From contig BROE01000023.1 in assembly GCA_036571765.1 (NCBI GenBank), forward strand, positions 2,610,688 through 2,674,687: a stretch of DNA of 64,000 nt, written 5' to 3'. Below the pieces are notes generated by a model. That model did no database searches and was not told the origin of the DNA. It saw only the letters and a program-made list of their open reading frames with translations. The stretch comes from Plecoglossus altivelis. Lineage: Eukaryota > Chordata > Actinopteri > Osmeriformes > Plecoglossidae. Position numbers and translations under genes: made by a program. Shown here one piece after another: positions 1-10,520 of this stretch. The stretch's first letter is position 1; every line of letters starts with the position of its first letter.

Positions 1-425
1 TCGGCATTAATTAAGAATCGGCGCGATCCTGCACCCGACTGGACTCCACATTAATAACCAGCCCGAGTTAATAATGAGATAGCGACCGGTTTGGAATATC
101 ACGTCTGCGATCGATTGGCCTGTTGCCAGCGACAGCCTATGTTTAAATTGTGATGTTTACCTCAGTAGACATTTAGGGACAGGGGGTTTTGGGGGCAGCT
201 ATATCATTTGATCAGTTGATAAGGACAGCAGGAAGTCATTTGTTGGATAGAACGGTGGCTTTCTCCACCTGCTTGTTTCGCTCTCCCTTCCTATATATCT
301 CACCCTCCCACCCCTCTGTCAAGCACGCACACACGTACACACACACAAACACACTCATATCCTCACATACTCACCTCCGGACCGTCTATTCCACACAGCT
401 TCCACACACTGTCAACCCCCCCCCC
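1..425. repeat. Tandem block, copy 1
   Basis: This stretch recurs almost base for base at 608-1027, a fixed shift of 607 bp. The copies differ only in the CA-rich part (about 331-372) and at the poly-C run near 421. The block begins exactly at the window edge, so it may extend upstream. Sequence character is non-coding and single-copy-like until the CA tract. Differences confined to microsatellite and homopolymer suggest a false duplication in the assembly rather than an old duplication. Confidence 0.9.
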
Positions 426-607
426 CGTTTTGCCGTTTGATTGTGTGTCTGTGTAGCTGTGTGTGTGTGTGGGAAGAGAGAGCTTGGAACCCGACGTGTC
501 ATTCCTCGCCGAGTCCTAATCAGGGAGGAGATGCCATGGCGATGGGAACGTTTGTTATGGCGGCTAATCCCTCATCACAGTTCCTCATCAGGTTTGGCAT
601 TTTGCTA
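426..607. other. Spacer between the tandem copies
   Basis: A poly-C run, a TG-rich stretch (about 439-472) and about 130 bp of ordinary sequence precede the second copy. No gene is visible. If the duplication is false, this is simply the DNA immediately upstream of the single true copy. Confidence 0.5.
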
Positions 608-1027
608 TCGGCATTAATTAAGAATCGGCGCGATCCTGCACCCGACTGGACTCCACATTAATAACCAGCCCGAGTTAATAATGAGATAGCGACCGGTTTG
701 GAATATCACGTCTGCGATCGATTGGCCTGTTGCCAGCGACAGCCTATGTTTAAATTGTGATGTTTACCTCAGTAGACATTTAGGGACAGGGGGTTTTGGG
801 GGCAGCTATATCATTTGATCAGTTGATAAGGACAGCAGGAAGTCATTTGTTGGATAGAACGGTGGCTTTCTCCACCTGCTTGTTTCGCTCTCCCTTCCTA
901 TATATCTCACCCTCCCACCCCTCTGTCAAGCACGCAACACACGTAACACACACACAAAAGCAATCATTCACATACTCACCTCCGGACCGTCTATTCCACA
1001 CAGCTTCCACACACTGTCAACCCCCCT
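608..1027. repeat. Tandem block, copy 2
   Basis: Second copy of the 1-425 block. It carries small A insertions in the CA-rich region (around 936-960) compared with copy 1, then runs into a longer poly-C/A tract. Confidence 0.9.
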
Positions 1028-1855
1028 CCCCCCCCCACCCCCCCACCGCCCAATCACTAAGTGCCGACGCCCATCTCCTTAGCATGCTGTCTATCTGGGA
1101 GCGGCACGCAGACAGAGATGCCCTCCTCTCCATCAGTCTGTGTCTACTGTAACACCTCTGAGAAGGTTCCGGGAGCGCGCCGCCCTTGACTCCCCCCCCC
1201 CGAACCTCACACACACTCCACCTTGGCTGCTCTGTAATTGGCCACCAGGGCAGAGGCGGTGCAGATGCATCCGATAAGTACCCCTCCCCAAAACCACCAT
1301 ACTGGCACATACATCTTTCCCACCCTCTCTCTCCTTTCATTTCACACCCTCCATCCATCTTTCCCTCCCCCGCTCCCTTCTTCCCTCCCTCCCTCCCCTC
1401 CATCCCTCTTCCCCTCTGCCTAATTCATCACCCCCCCCCCCCTTGTGCCCTTTTCTTGGCTTCCTTAACTTTCCTTCTTTTATTCGTGAACCCCACTTCC
1501 CTTCGCCCTCCCTCCATCCCTCGTTCCCTGAGCCCTTCCCACGCTCCTCTTTCCCTCCCAATCCTGCAGACGAAGATCGCGTCACTGTGTACCTCCATCC
1601 CCTTCTCCGGTTGCGGAGGGATATCAAGGATTGACTCCCTTAGAAGCAACGCGTCTTTCGCTCTTTGTCCCCCCCAGTCACAAAATAGACCCAGCCATTC
1701 GTTGGCGTCGACAATGTGAACCGTCCACAGACTAGGTTTGTCCACCCTGGCGTGAACCCCCCAGCTAACAACCACGTTCTCCACCCTGAGACGCAAGTCT
1801 CTGTAAAGAGGTTCGCCCGCCATTAATCTACTTTCCATCCCCCTGTCAGATCTAC
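1028..1855. other. Pyrimidine-rich low-complexity stretch, no gene seen
   Basis: C- and CT-rich low-complexity DNA, strongest at about 1300-1560. It produces open frames rich in Pro and Ser on one strand and Arg, Gly and Glu on the other. These follow from base composition. I see no gene here. Confidence 0.5.
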
Positions 1856-2190
1856 CTTTGGTGAGACGACGGCGAGCTCGTGACGGCGAGCGTGTGACAG
1901 CGGCGGCGGCGCTCCGTGCCAGTCGTCCCCGTCTGTTTGCCGCGTCTATTCTTAGCCCCGTCTGCCGGGATCCGAACCGCCGTCACTCCCAAGCTCTGTC
2001 ATCCTTCTCGCATTAAAACGGCTCATTGTGTAACGAGCGCAAGCGCATCGGATATCGGGTGCCTTCCTCACACACGCACGCAACCGAACGGGCGAGGATA
2101 CTCTGGATATTTCTGTCAGCCGCTTGTTTCGTTCCAGTCCTAGGCGACGAATCAGAGTTGTTGAAAGGGCCGCCAGACGGACTGTCCTGA
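1856..2190. promoter_or_regulatory. CpG-rich block, possible CpG island
   Basis: CpG dinucleotides are far denser here than in the surrounding DNA, roughly one per ten bases through 1865-2110, including a run of CGG triplets near 1900. In vertebrate genomes such blocks usually mark promoters. No TATA box or clear first exon is visible, so the direction of any transcript is unknown. Confidence 0.4.
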
Positions 2191-2436
2191 TGAAGGCAGT
2201 GCGTGCGATATTCAAATCGTGTTCCATTTGCCAAGACACCAGTGGATCTGGTACCATCAGAACTTGTTTGTCAAGTGGTATAGGAGAGAATGCAGCTCCC
2301 AGAGACAGGATGTTCGCATATACAGTATTAACCAGGCAAATGGAATATTTGAGTTTTTTAAATATTTGAGTATAAACATAGCACACACAAGTTTGCAAAG
2401 TGCAGTCAATTGTCCAGGGTCAGACACAAACCAGAG

Positions 2437-2478
2437 CTCGCGCGCGCGCGCGTGTGTGTGTGGTGGTGGTGGGGGGGT
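2437..2478. repeat. (CG)n(TG)n tract
   Basis: An alternating purine-pyrimidine run: about eight CG steps followed by TG and TGG repeats. This is the classical composition for left-handed Z-DNA. A TG-rich stretch continues to about 2560. Confidence 0.85.
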
Positions 2479-2579
2479 GCCTGTCCTGTGCATTTGTTTG
2501 TGTATGTTTGCGGGTGTGCATACTTGCGTGCGAGTGTCTGTGTGTCTGTGAAAGTGTGCGCATCATTTGTATTTGCTCC

Positions 2580-3555
2580 CCACGACTAGAGATGCCATCT
2601 TGATTTCGCGCAGGATCTGTCCGAGGTTCCTGCCCTGCTGTAAGTTCCATCATGCGTCCCCTAGGAGATTTGTCATGTTGTTCCACCTTTCCGCGTCGAG
2701 TCTACCGCAGCGCAGACCCTATTTGTTTCTATTTGCTCGGGACGTCTTTGCACCGTACACATTGACCAGGTGCCCGTGTAGCAGACTTGGAAAGGTAACC
2801 AACAAATCTGTCTGGCCTTGTTTCAAACGTTGCCCTCCTTGGGGCTGGTTTCTTTTCCCCGCCAGAAAGTGGGCCAAGCAGCTGTCCGTGTCCCATCCCT
2901 GACAGGGACCGATCCATAATGCGTCTCTCTTGTCGACCGCGCCTAGGAATGTTCTTCCTTTTCTCTTCATCTCTCTGCCGCCTTCCTTTGTTGCGTCTTT
3001 AGTTGGAGTTGTGTTTCTGATGCCCCCGCCTGACCCTTTCTTCCTCTCTTTAACTCGCTTTTCTTTCTCCTCCTCTGTGTCCGAACACTCCTGGTTTGGG
3101 CCACCCTCAATCACCCTTCGCTCTCTCTGTTCGTCTCTCTCTCTGTCTCTCCCTTCTCTTTGTCCATCCCTACCCTGCTTTGTTGATATGAGTGTGTTTG
3201 TGGTGGCCCAGCCGCTCTCTCTCTCTCCTTAGACCATCTTCCCCACTCACTGTTTTCCTTCACTACCCCCAGAATGTACATCCTCTCCACTTCTAGCTCT
3301 CATTCTGCTTGTCCTTTTCAGTCTCTCTGTCTCTTATCCCTGACCTCTGGGTCTATTCTTCTCTCCATCCACGTGACCCCCGGTTACGAACACATCTGAT
3401 CCCAGCTTCCCACCGCAGACGCTGTCTTTCATTCCGTAATCAAGCCCACTCCCTCACGTTATTAAGACAAGCCCATAGAGACCTGCCCTGGGCAAGTGTG
3501 AGTGTGCGTGCTCAGGAGAGACAGAGAGAGTTACAGCGGAGAAGGATACTGATGG
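2580..3555. other. Stretch without recognisable gene
   Basis: Mixed sequence becoming CT-rich from about 2950 to 3380. Open frames on both strands have repeat-like Ser/Leu/Pro or Arg/Glu/Gly composition. Nothing gene-like is supported. Confidence 0.4.
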
Positions 3556-3557
3556 TA

Positions 3558-3652
3558 GAAGAGAGAGAGAGAGAGAGACAGAGACAGACCGGCAGACAGA
3601 CCGACAGAGAGAGAGAGAGAGACAGAGAGCGAGAGAGACAGAGAGAGAGAGC
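3558..3652. repeat. GA-rich microsatellite
   Basis: Imperfect (GA)n with CAGA interruptions, about 95 bp. It gives an Arg/Glu-rich frame on the plus strand, which is not evidence for a gene. Confidence 0.85.
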
Positions 3653-4009
3653 GACTAGTGTACAGTAGCTCATCCCTCTTGCGAAAGGGCTCATGTCAGA
3701 GTATTTTAAGTGGTCTCCTCCCTATCGTTCATGTTTAATCCTGTTAGATAACACACACACAGCTTCCCTCTCTCTGTACTGCCCACACAGCAGAGCGGCC
3801 AGTCTCTCTCTCTCTCCTGGGTACGTAGAGCGAGGGGCGGGACCAGGCAGGAGCAGGAGAGAGGAGGGGAGAACAAGATCCGTCCTGGTCCACGAGTGTG
3901 GGAGATATGCTCTGGGCCGAGCCCGCTCGTTTGTTATCGAGAGGGATGAGCGTGGCAGCACGCCAGGACGGCGGCTAGTGAGTTGTTAGGCAGGCGGCAC
4001 GCTTCGTGG

Positions 4010-4559
4010 TTCAGATGCAACGTCCCAGGAAAGAAAAAAAAAAACTAAATTGATATAATGCGCATAGTTTACTAAGGGATATGCACCATATAACAAGGGT
4101 GCACACACTGTGGGGTAGCAGCATACATGCACATACACAGTGACTGTACGTTCACGCACACACAACATGAGCACTCTAACCAGCGTTCACTCTGTGCATT
4201 GCAGCACACAGAACCACATCTTCTAAACTTCATCTTCCTCTATTTCCACCCTCTCCCTCTCTGTCTCTCTGTTTCTCTGTTTCTCTCTTGTCTGTCCTCT
4301 CTTTCCGTCTTGCTCTCCCCTCACGCACACACTCTATCCTTCTCACACACACTGTCTCTCTCCCCCTCTCTCTCTCCTGGTATCATTTGCTCACTAGCGG
4401 CACATTCATACCCAACAATAGGTGATGCAACTGGCTCGACCTGCCCTGTAACAACCAGAGAAAAAACGTAGTATGTGTCAGTGTTCCCTCCCAGGACACC
4501 TCCCTCTTTCCTGCTGTCTCTCGTGCTAGCCCTTTCTGCAGTCTGGGCTAGACAGCACC
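4010..4559. other. CT/CA-rich stretch without gene
   Basis: Short CA runs (about 4100-4170) and CT-rich sequence (about 4250-4380). No coding signal is seen. Confidence 0.4.
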
Positions 4560-4602
4560 ATAACCAGCCCAGAGACATGCTGTTTCAGATGACTGCTTGG
4601 GA

Positions 4603-4621
4603 ACTACAGTACCCAGAAGGC
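4603..4621 (+). promoter_or_regulatory. ZNF143/THAP11-type promoter motif
   Basis: The bases ACTACAGTACCCAGAAGGC closely match the bipartite ACTACA-nnn-CCCAGnAnGC element bound by ZNF143 (STAF) and associated THAP11/HCFC1 factors. It is known as a motif near vertebrate transcription starts, often in CpG-rich promoters. A CpG-dense block follows at 5090-5370, which fits a promoter here. The element can work in either direction, so the transcribed strand is not set by it. Confidence 0.5.
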
Positions 4622-5089
4622 CCCGCTCCTTCTCGGCCATTCAATTACATGGGGACAATTACAAACAAGCCTGGAGCGTTACAGGAACTAACCCTGCGGT
4701 CCTTCGCCGAGACGAGGGAGCTGTTTAGCACAGGTGAAGTGAGAAGAGTCGAGTTCCAGTGCCGTCACCGTGCACGAAAGTGGGTCACGGGAGTGGGTAG
4801 GTATTATTAGAGCGACAGCACAGACTAGTGGAGGCAACAGAAAGTTCACGTGACGTGCAGTTGCAAAGTCTCTGGCGGGAGTCTCTGTGTTTGTCGCTGG
4901 GAGAGAGGCCTATTCCCCAGCAGATCACCACAGATCTGTCTGAGAACATCAGTGGAAGTAAGGATCGAACTTTCCACAACTTTTTTTCTTTTCTTCAAAG
5001 CCTCATCCCTCAACCAGATCATCGCCATCCTGCATTATGACACACACACACATACACACACATTTAAAGGGTTTTCCCCTTCATCGACA

Positions 5090-5370
5090 AAGCGCCACCA
5101 ACCACCACGCGGGAAAGGCAGGGACAAGACGATAGCGATCATTTGCGCTGGGTGTCATTTGCGCTACCCAAAAAAGCCCTCTCTTCGCCTGTCGCCCATA
5201 AATCACTCGAGGAGAGCGTCTCCCCCGACGCCTCCGTTGCGCGTCCTCCCTGGTGATGAATGGATCCCCAAGCGACTAATAAGCAGCAGCGAGGGATGCC
5301 GGCTTTCCCCAAAGACGCAAGCGTAGACGCGTGGATATCCAGAGCCGTAGAAACGCGAGCGAGACCAAAT
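5090..5370. promoter_or_regulatory. CpG-rich block, possible CpG island
   Basis: Dense CpG (about 25 in 280 bp) within CpG-poor DNA, lying about 500 bp downstream of the ZNF143-type motif. It may be the transcribed side of a promoter. No spliced open frame starting here could be identified. Confidence 0.35.
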
Positions 5371-5459
5371 CTGTTTACTTTCCCCTGGCTCTTCCCCCAG
5401 TGGTCCACAGAGATTTAACCTGGGACACGATGCTCCGACGCTCTGTCTCTGGGTTCCAG

Positions 5460-5515
5460 AGAGTGAGGGAGAGGAAGAGAGAGAGAGGAAGAGAGAGGGA
5501 GAGAGAGGGAGACCG
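5460..5515. repeat. GA-rich microsatellite
   Basis: Imperfect GAGAGA/GGAGA repeat of about 55 bp. Confidence 0.8.
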
Positions 5516-7885
5516 AGTCAAAGCCCAGGATGGATACGATGATCTCGTTGATGTCAGATAGGAAATGAACACGATCAAAATAAACCACAAATGGATGCCG
5601 TCTTGCACCCTGTTCCTTTCCAAGTATTCGTTTCAGCATCTGAAATCAGGCTGAACACCCGAAAACAACACGCTGAGTCGCAAGTTTGCAACACTTTGGC
5701 TTGTCGGAAGACTTGCTAAATGAAAGGAGACAGGTCCGGGGCTGTCTTAACAGGTTCACCCTTCACGAGGCCTGAGAAAAACCTTTTAAGGCAACCGAAC
5801 CAGTCATCTTTATGACATAGGTGATACCGCGGACAGGAAATCAGCTCTTTTAAGGAGATGATCAATGATATCATCTTTTGCGATGCTGACTGGAAAAGAG
5901 AGAGGATGGGGTGGTGGGGTTGGGGGGGGGGGTGTAGAGTTTCTTAACAACCCTCCGGCTAGCCGGTGCAACCCTTCTGCAACCCCTCATCTTCTCTTCC
6001 CCACCACCCCTTTATCTAATCCCTTCGCTTTGGCCTTAATGTGTTTCTTCCTCTCTATCCTTCCACCTCTCACTTTCTCTCGCTCTCCCCCTGTCCTCCC
6101 CTGAGCCTCCCTTTCATCACCTTTCTCTTCTCCTCTTGCTGTCTCTCCCTCCCTCCCTTTATCTCTCTCTTCCCAACTCCCCCCCGGCTCACCCTCTCAC
6201 CCAGGTTGAAGGCAGGATTATCCTCTGTCTTGATGAGACATGTGAATGATTAGGACAGTAGCTCACAGTACATCATGACAGCCTTGGGGAGCCGAGGGAG
6301 GGAGGGAGGGAGGGGGGATGGGGGAGCTGCAGACACCTTACAAAGGACTAGGACAAGTGTGCCAAAGCTGTGGACACGTGACTGCACCTGTCCTAGTCTG
6401 CCTCCCCCTACCCCCCCTCCACCCCCTCCCCGCACACACACATGCACACACAAACCTCAACCATCACACCCTCTCAATCTCCCTCCCCTCCTCCCTCCCT
6501 TGTGGGGCATCCATCACTGGTGGGATGCCTAGCCGATGCTGGCTAATCTCCGGGCTTGGGGAGAGAGGAATGAAAGAGAGAAGGCTGCGGTGAAGGGCAG
6601 TGGTGGGAGAAAAGCAGGGAGGGATAAAGGAGAGAATTAGGGGGGAGAGAGGAGAGAGACATATTATATCCACAGAGAGAGGGAGAGGGGCGCCTGGGGC
6701 ACCAGCATTAGGGGAGAGAGGACGAGAGGAGGCGGAAGCGAGCTGTCAGCGAGGCAGCGCGTGGTTTTTCAAAACGTCAGAGCCGATCAAATCAAAATGC
6801 GGCCCTTTTGTAGCCCACCGAGATCATCTTACCTAGAGGACAGAGCGACGTGCCGTTCAGCTTCTGTGGTATCAGGGTTTCTCTTCAGAGCGCCTGCTGT
6901 AGGTCACGCAAAATGCTCTGTTGGTGTCGACAGTCACATGGAAAGCAAATGTCTATGGGATGAAAATAGAGCGGTGGCTTAGCGTTAGCATGGACTGTTT
7001 CAACCCCTCCCAAAAACCCTACTCCCCAAAACATTGTGACATTTTTGGATTTTCCAGCCATTGTTAGCCAATGACTAATCTTTCCTAAACAAAGACTCAT
7101 TAGAGGTCATATGTTAATGACTGAACACCCCCCCTCCCCTTTCTTACCCCCGCAAAATGCCAGCACTATTTCCTCTCTTTTTGCCTAATTACTCTGTGAA
7201 TAAAACACAAAAAGATAGACACAACGAATGGAAGGTAGTCACACACATACGCACACACAGAAAGGCAGAGAAACATTCCTTTGCCTGCTCATTTTAGCAG
7301 CATGTTTGAGCTGGGCATAGTGGGTAGTCTGACAGGCAGAGCTCCAGGTTTTGACAGAATGGTGTCAAACAAGGAGATTTTCCCTCTACCACAAGTGAAC
7401 ACCAGCATCCACCTGCCGTCGACGTTAGGACACCATTCTCCCCCCCTCCCCCCACCCCCAAGAGAGTTCAGCACACGTTGTTTGTCCTACGTTTTTGTAC
7501 CACGCAGCCATGCTGAGGAAGAAATTGTCATTGATTCATCCGAGTTGCGGCTGCTTTTCTCATCAGTTTTGCCGCTCATTGTTGCAGACATTGCAGTCGT
7601 TCGAGCGACTCGTCAAACGTCGGGTGACTTCTTTTCAGTCAGCTCATTTGGATCCCAGGTGTGGCAAGAGACTCAGTTTGGTGCGGCCGAGGGATCCTCT
7701 CTCTGTGCGGTCTGAGCTAACACCTACTGTTCTGGATCAGACTCTCTCCACCTCCCCCCCCTCTCTTTCTCTCTCAGTCTAACTCACTGACTACCACGTG
7801 CAATAACTTCCAAAAGTGATGGATGTTTCCTGTACAAGCTCATACAAACGAGAGTGCTGGCAGGAGCGAAGGACTTCTGTTGATA
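5516..7885. other. Long stretch without recognisable gene
   Basis: It contains a poly-G patch at about 5920, CT-rich DNA at 6040-6200, GA/G-rich DNA at about 6290-6330 and 6600-6720, and otherwise ordinary sequence. Open frames are short and low-complexity. Confidence 0.4.
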
Positions 7886-7889
7886 GACA

Positions 7890-8015
7890 ATCTCTCGAGC
7901 TCAGCAGTTTGAGCACTTAACTGCAGATCAAGAGGTTGCAGGTTCAAATTCTCCCTGTACTCTACTTCGCTTTGGATTCAAGCGAAAGTAAAGCTACATT
8001 AATGTTATTGTTGTG
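7890..8015 (+). mobile_element. tRNA-Cys-derived SINE with L2-like tail
   Basis: Bases 7897-7951 keep the layout of a tRNA gene: box A-like GAGCTCAGCAGTTTGAGC, an anticodon arm with ACTGCAGATCAAGAGG (GCA anticodon, Cys), and box B GGTTCAAAT beginning 44 bp after box A. This closely follows vertebrate tRNA-Cys. The acceptor stem does not pair, so it is not a working tRNA. The following CGCTTTGGATTCAAGCG and the TTATTGTTG end resemble the shared LINE-derived 3' tail of many fish SINEs, which lets partner LINE machinery copy them. Truncated or diverged, presumably immobile. Confidence 0.75.
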
Positions 8016-8329
8016 CGATGTCCACTTTGTGAAGAGCCAACTGCATTTGTAAGGAACAAGGAATGCGTCTTAGTTCTATCCTTCAAGCTGCACAGTGCAC
8101 GACGAGCTGGGGTTAGGTTAAGGACTCGGCTTGTCACCTCAAAAAAGCACACCGAAGCGCCGCTAAAAGCTTCTCTGTTTAATTATAGAGCGCGCGCTGT
8201 ATCCCCGCACACGCAGACAAGCCCGCAGCCTGTTCCTACGGTTAACTGTAAATACTTTTTCGCTCCAAAGTGAAGTCTCTTTGTCCTTTGTCGAGTCATC
8301 TTGACAGTCTGCAGTCCTCGTTCGCCGCC

Positions 8330-8655
8330 ATGCCTCTTCAAGTGTGGAATCTGTAACACGCTATAATCATATCAGCGCTGTGGCAGCTGGCTGGCGGACA
8401 CGCGCCCGCGTCAGCCGTCGATGGCGTCATTTCTGGAGCACCTACTTTCTCATAGTTGTTATCTGCGCAACTCAGCGTTAAATTATGGATGCCTTAATTG
8501 CTATAGACAGGGGTCCATTAGCATTAACTTCTTGGGTGGCTGCGGCCATGTTTCTCCAAATCATTAAGCTAATTATACAAGCTAATTAATCAGTATGCTC
8601 AGAGCAGGGTGTTAGCAGAGCCCAATCTTTGTTGGCTTGCATAATGAAAGACGTC
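8330..8655. promoter_or_regulatory. Candidate conserved non-coding element
   Basis: Non-repetitive DNA with a CpG-rich left part and a right part dense in TAAT/ATTA homeodomain-type cores (about 8490-8610, e.g. AAGCTAATTATACAAGC). This composition is typical of developmental enhancers. Conservation itself cannot be shown from one sequence. Confidence 0.35.
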
Positions 8656-8670
8656 CGTTTTTAGATCTTT

Positions 8671-8714
8671 GGGGGGTGGGGTGGGGTGGGATGGGCTGGG
8701 ATGGGGTGGGGGCG
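8671..8714 (+). repeat. G-quadruplex-prone GGGGT minisatellite
   Basis: At least seven runs of three or more G separated by one to two bases (GGGGT/GGATG units). This satisfies the classic four-tract G-quadruplex pattern several times over. Confidence 0.85.
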
Positions 8715-8982
8715 GAGATCAAAAAGGTTGACGAAACTTTGATCTCGCCAGTAAACAGACACTTTTGCATATCAAGTTCTTTTTTTTGAGGGGTGGGAGG
8801 TGGCGGCGGGGGTGTGTCTGGGGGCGCGTAGTACACGGAGAAAAAGTGCAACTCGAGAGGCCAGCCATGCACGGAGAACGATCTCTCTTTGCGCATGGAG
8901 CGGCCTGGGAGCCTGCAGGGTGTAAAACGGCAGGGAGCAGAGAGGAAGAGAGGCCGTGATTAGAGGAGAGGGAGGGGGAGAT

Positions 8983-9038
8983 ATGACAGCGTTCACACGT
9001 CAGGGTCCTCAAGCTCTAGTCATACAGGACGTTCAAAG
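8983..9038 (+). other. Candidate 5' exon end with ATG
   Basis: An ATG at 8983 opens a frame that stays open to a strong donor-like site (CAAAG|GTAAGA) at 9038/9039. If spliced to the exon-like segment at 9463, the frame remains open. The upstream region is moderately GC-rich. No acceptor was assigned, so this could be a first exon. It may equally be chance. Product not recognised. Confidence 0.15.
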
Positions 9039-9403
9039 GTAAGAAGCCTATTGATACGCTGGGCTCTGGGTGAAAGAAACAGCAGGGAGCCTGTAGAGGA
9101 CGTCCAGCTTCTCCTGCTGTCGCATGGCGTCAGTCTGACGGCAGAGAGAGTGACATTTCAATTAGGCCTTTAAGTAGATGGAGAGAGGAGGGGTAAAGAC
9201 AGACATTGTGTTTTTATCTGGGCCTGTGTGCGCATGCGCGCGCGTGTATGTGTGTTAGAGAAAGGGAGAACGAGTCCTTTCCCAGGGATCACCTTAAATT
9301 TCGAAAGAGAATAAAGGACTGTTCTGTATGATCTATCCTGCTGTGGATATGTGAGCGTTTTTGCGGTGGTCCAGCCTGACCATGTTTGTCTTTCTTTCTT
9401 CTT

Positions 9404-9413
<10 letters not shown>

Positions 9414-9458
<45 letters not shown>
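9414..9458. repeat. (CT)n microsatellite
   Basis: About 22 CT repeats ending directly at a CACAG acceptor-like site (9462), so it could serve as the polypyrimidine tract of the following exon-like segment. Confidence 0.9.
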
Positions 9459-9461
<3 letters not shown>

Positions 9462-9462
9462 G

Positions 9463-9534
9463 GGAAATTCTGAGGAGTTCAGTTCTTTTGCCGCTTTGGT
9501 CCGAAGCAGCATTGCTATCATCTATTCCAAACAG
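9463..9534 (+). other. Candidate 72-nt exon
   Basis: A textbook splice layout: a long CT polypyrimidine tract, CACAG acceptor, 72 nt of non-repetitive sequence, then a CAG|GTAAGA donor. Two plus-strand frames are open across it. The length is divisible by three, so inclusion or skipping would keep a reading frame. Coupled to the ATG segment ending at 9038 it gives an open frame that continues into 12854-12962. I do not recognise the encoded peptide, and it could be an exon of a non-coding RNA or a chance arrangement. Confidence 0.3.
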
Positions 9535-9860
9535 GTAAGATCCACTTCAGCAAAGCTCTAATCGTTCTAACAGTGTGCTGTGACTGTGTGCTGTAAATGA
9601 AAAGGGCTGGACATTTTAAAAAGAAACTGCGTTGGATACGGTACTTGTTAACAGCAGTCAGTTCAATCATTGCACTCTTAGTTTGCAAAGTCATAACTCA
9701 TCCAAAGATGAATACGTGCAGTGGATCTGCCTCTACACTTGGCCTGTACTTGAACTAGAGAATTTCTCCTCTGGCATTCAGCGTTCCAATTCAAGTCCCT
9801 CCGCTGTGAGCGGAGTGACATTAACCAGCCGACACAAGCGCTGGCCTTTCAACGTGCAAG

Positions 9861-9877
9861 TAGCGCCCCCTGCAGTG
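9861..9877 (-). promoter_or_regulatory. CTCF-type motif, minus orientation
   Basis: The plus strand reads TAGCGCCCCCTGCAGTG. Its complement matches the CTCF core (C..CAGGGGGCGCTA) with one mismatch in the 14-base core. CTCF anchors chromatin loops and insulates domains, and orientation matters. Confidence 0.5.
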
Positions 9878-10144
9878 TAAGCATGGCTACTGCAGAGCGG
9901 ATACAGGCTGCCTCTTCTGGTGCCTCCATCAATGCTCCTGTGGGTGCTAGATATGGGAACCCGGTCAGAGGCCTGACGTGCTTGGCTCGCCCTGTTCCCA
10001 AAAAGACAGGATTTTTGGCCAAGGGACGTGCAGAAATAGCACACACTGACACGCACAGACTCTCTCTCTCTGTCATACACACACAGGAACCTGGCTGAGA
10101 AAGGGCTCTCTGTGGGCAGCGGGAGAGCAGTCTCTTGTTGAGCC

Positions 10145-10270
10145 ACACACTCACAGGCGCGCTCGCACGGACGCGCAGACGCTCGCTGGCGCCGTCTCGG
10201 CAGGGCAGCTGGTGCTCAGTGAACTGAGTCTCTCTCGCGCTGGCCTCCTCGCCCGCGGGATGTTGAGTCT
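10145..10270. promoter_or_regulatory. CpG-rich cluster
   Basis: A short CpG-dense patch (GCGCGCTCGCACGGACGCGC-like) about 300 bp from the CTCF-type motif. CpG-containing CTCF regions are often regulated by methylation. No exon is assigned. Confidence 0.3.
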
Positions 10271-10344
10271 TCCTTGGAGTCAGCCCCACGCCCGACAGCT
10301 GAGCAGCAGACCTGCTGAAACCACGCTGGCCATTACTGCGATAC

Positions 10345-10520
10345 AACTGTGCTATGCTGCACTACTCGACACTACAAAACAACACTGAACTACTCTCCAC
10401 CAGTCTACACTACTCAATATGACTTTATTCTGCACTGCTCTGAACTGAACTTGACCACTACTGTACAGACTTTTTGGCACTTCTCTACATAAGCCCACAC
10501 TGCTTTACACAACACTCACA
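10345..10520. repeat. Degenerate CACTACT low-complexity DNA
   Basis: Loose repetition of CACTAC, ACACTAC and CTACTC words without a strict period. G-poor on the plus strand. Confidence 0.5.

Noticed and set aside
4475..4810. Open frame with a signal-peptide-like N-terminus
   Set aside because: The hydrophobic start comes from a CT-rich tract. The rest resembles no family, and the promoter-like ZNF143 motif lies inside it.
7890..7962. Functional tRNA-Cys gene
   Set aside because: The acceptor stem does not pair, the T stem is disrupted, and a SINE tail follows.
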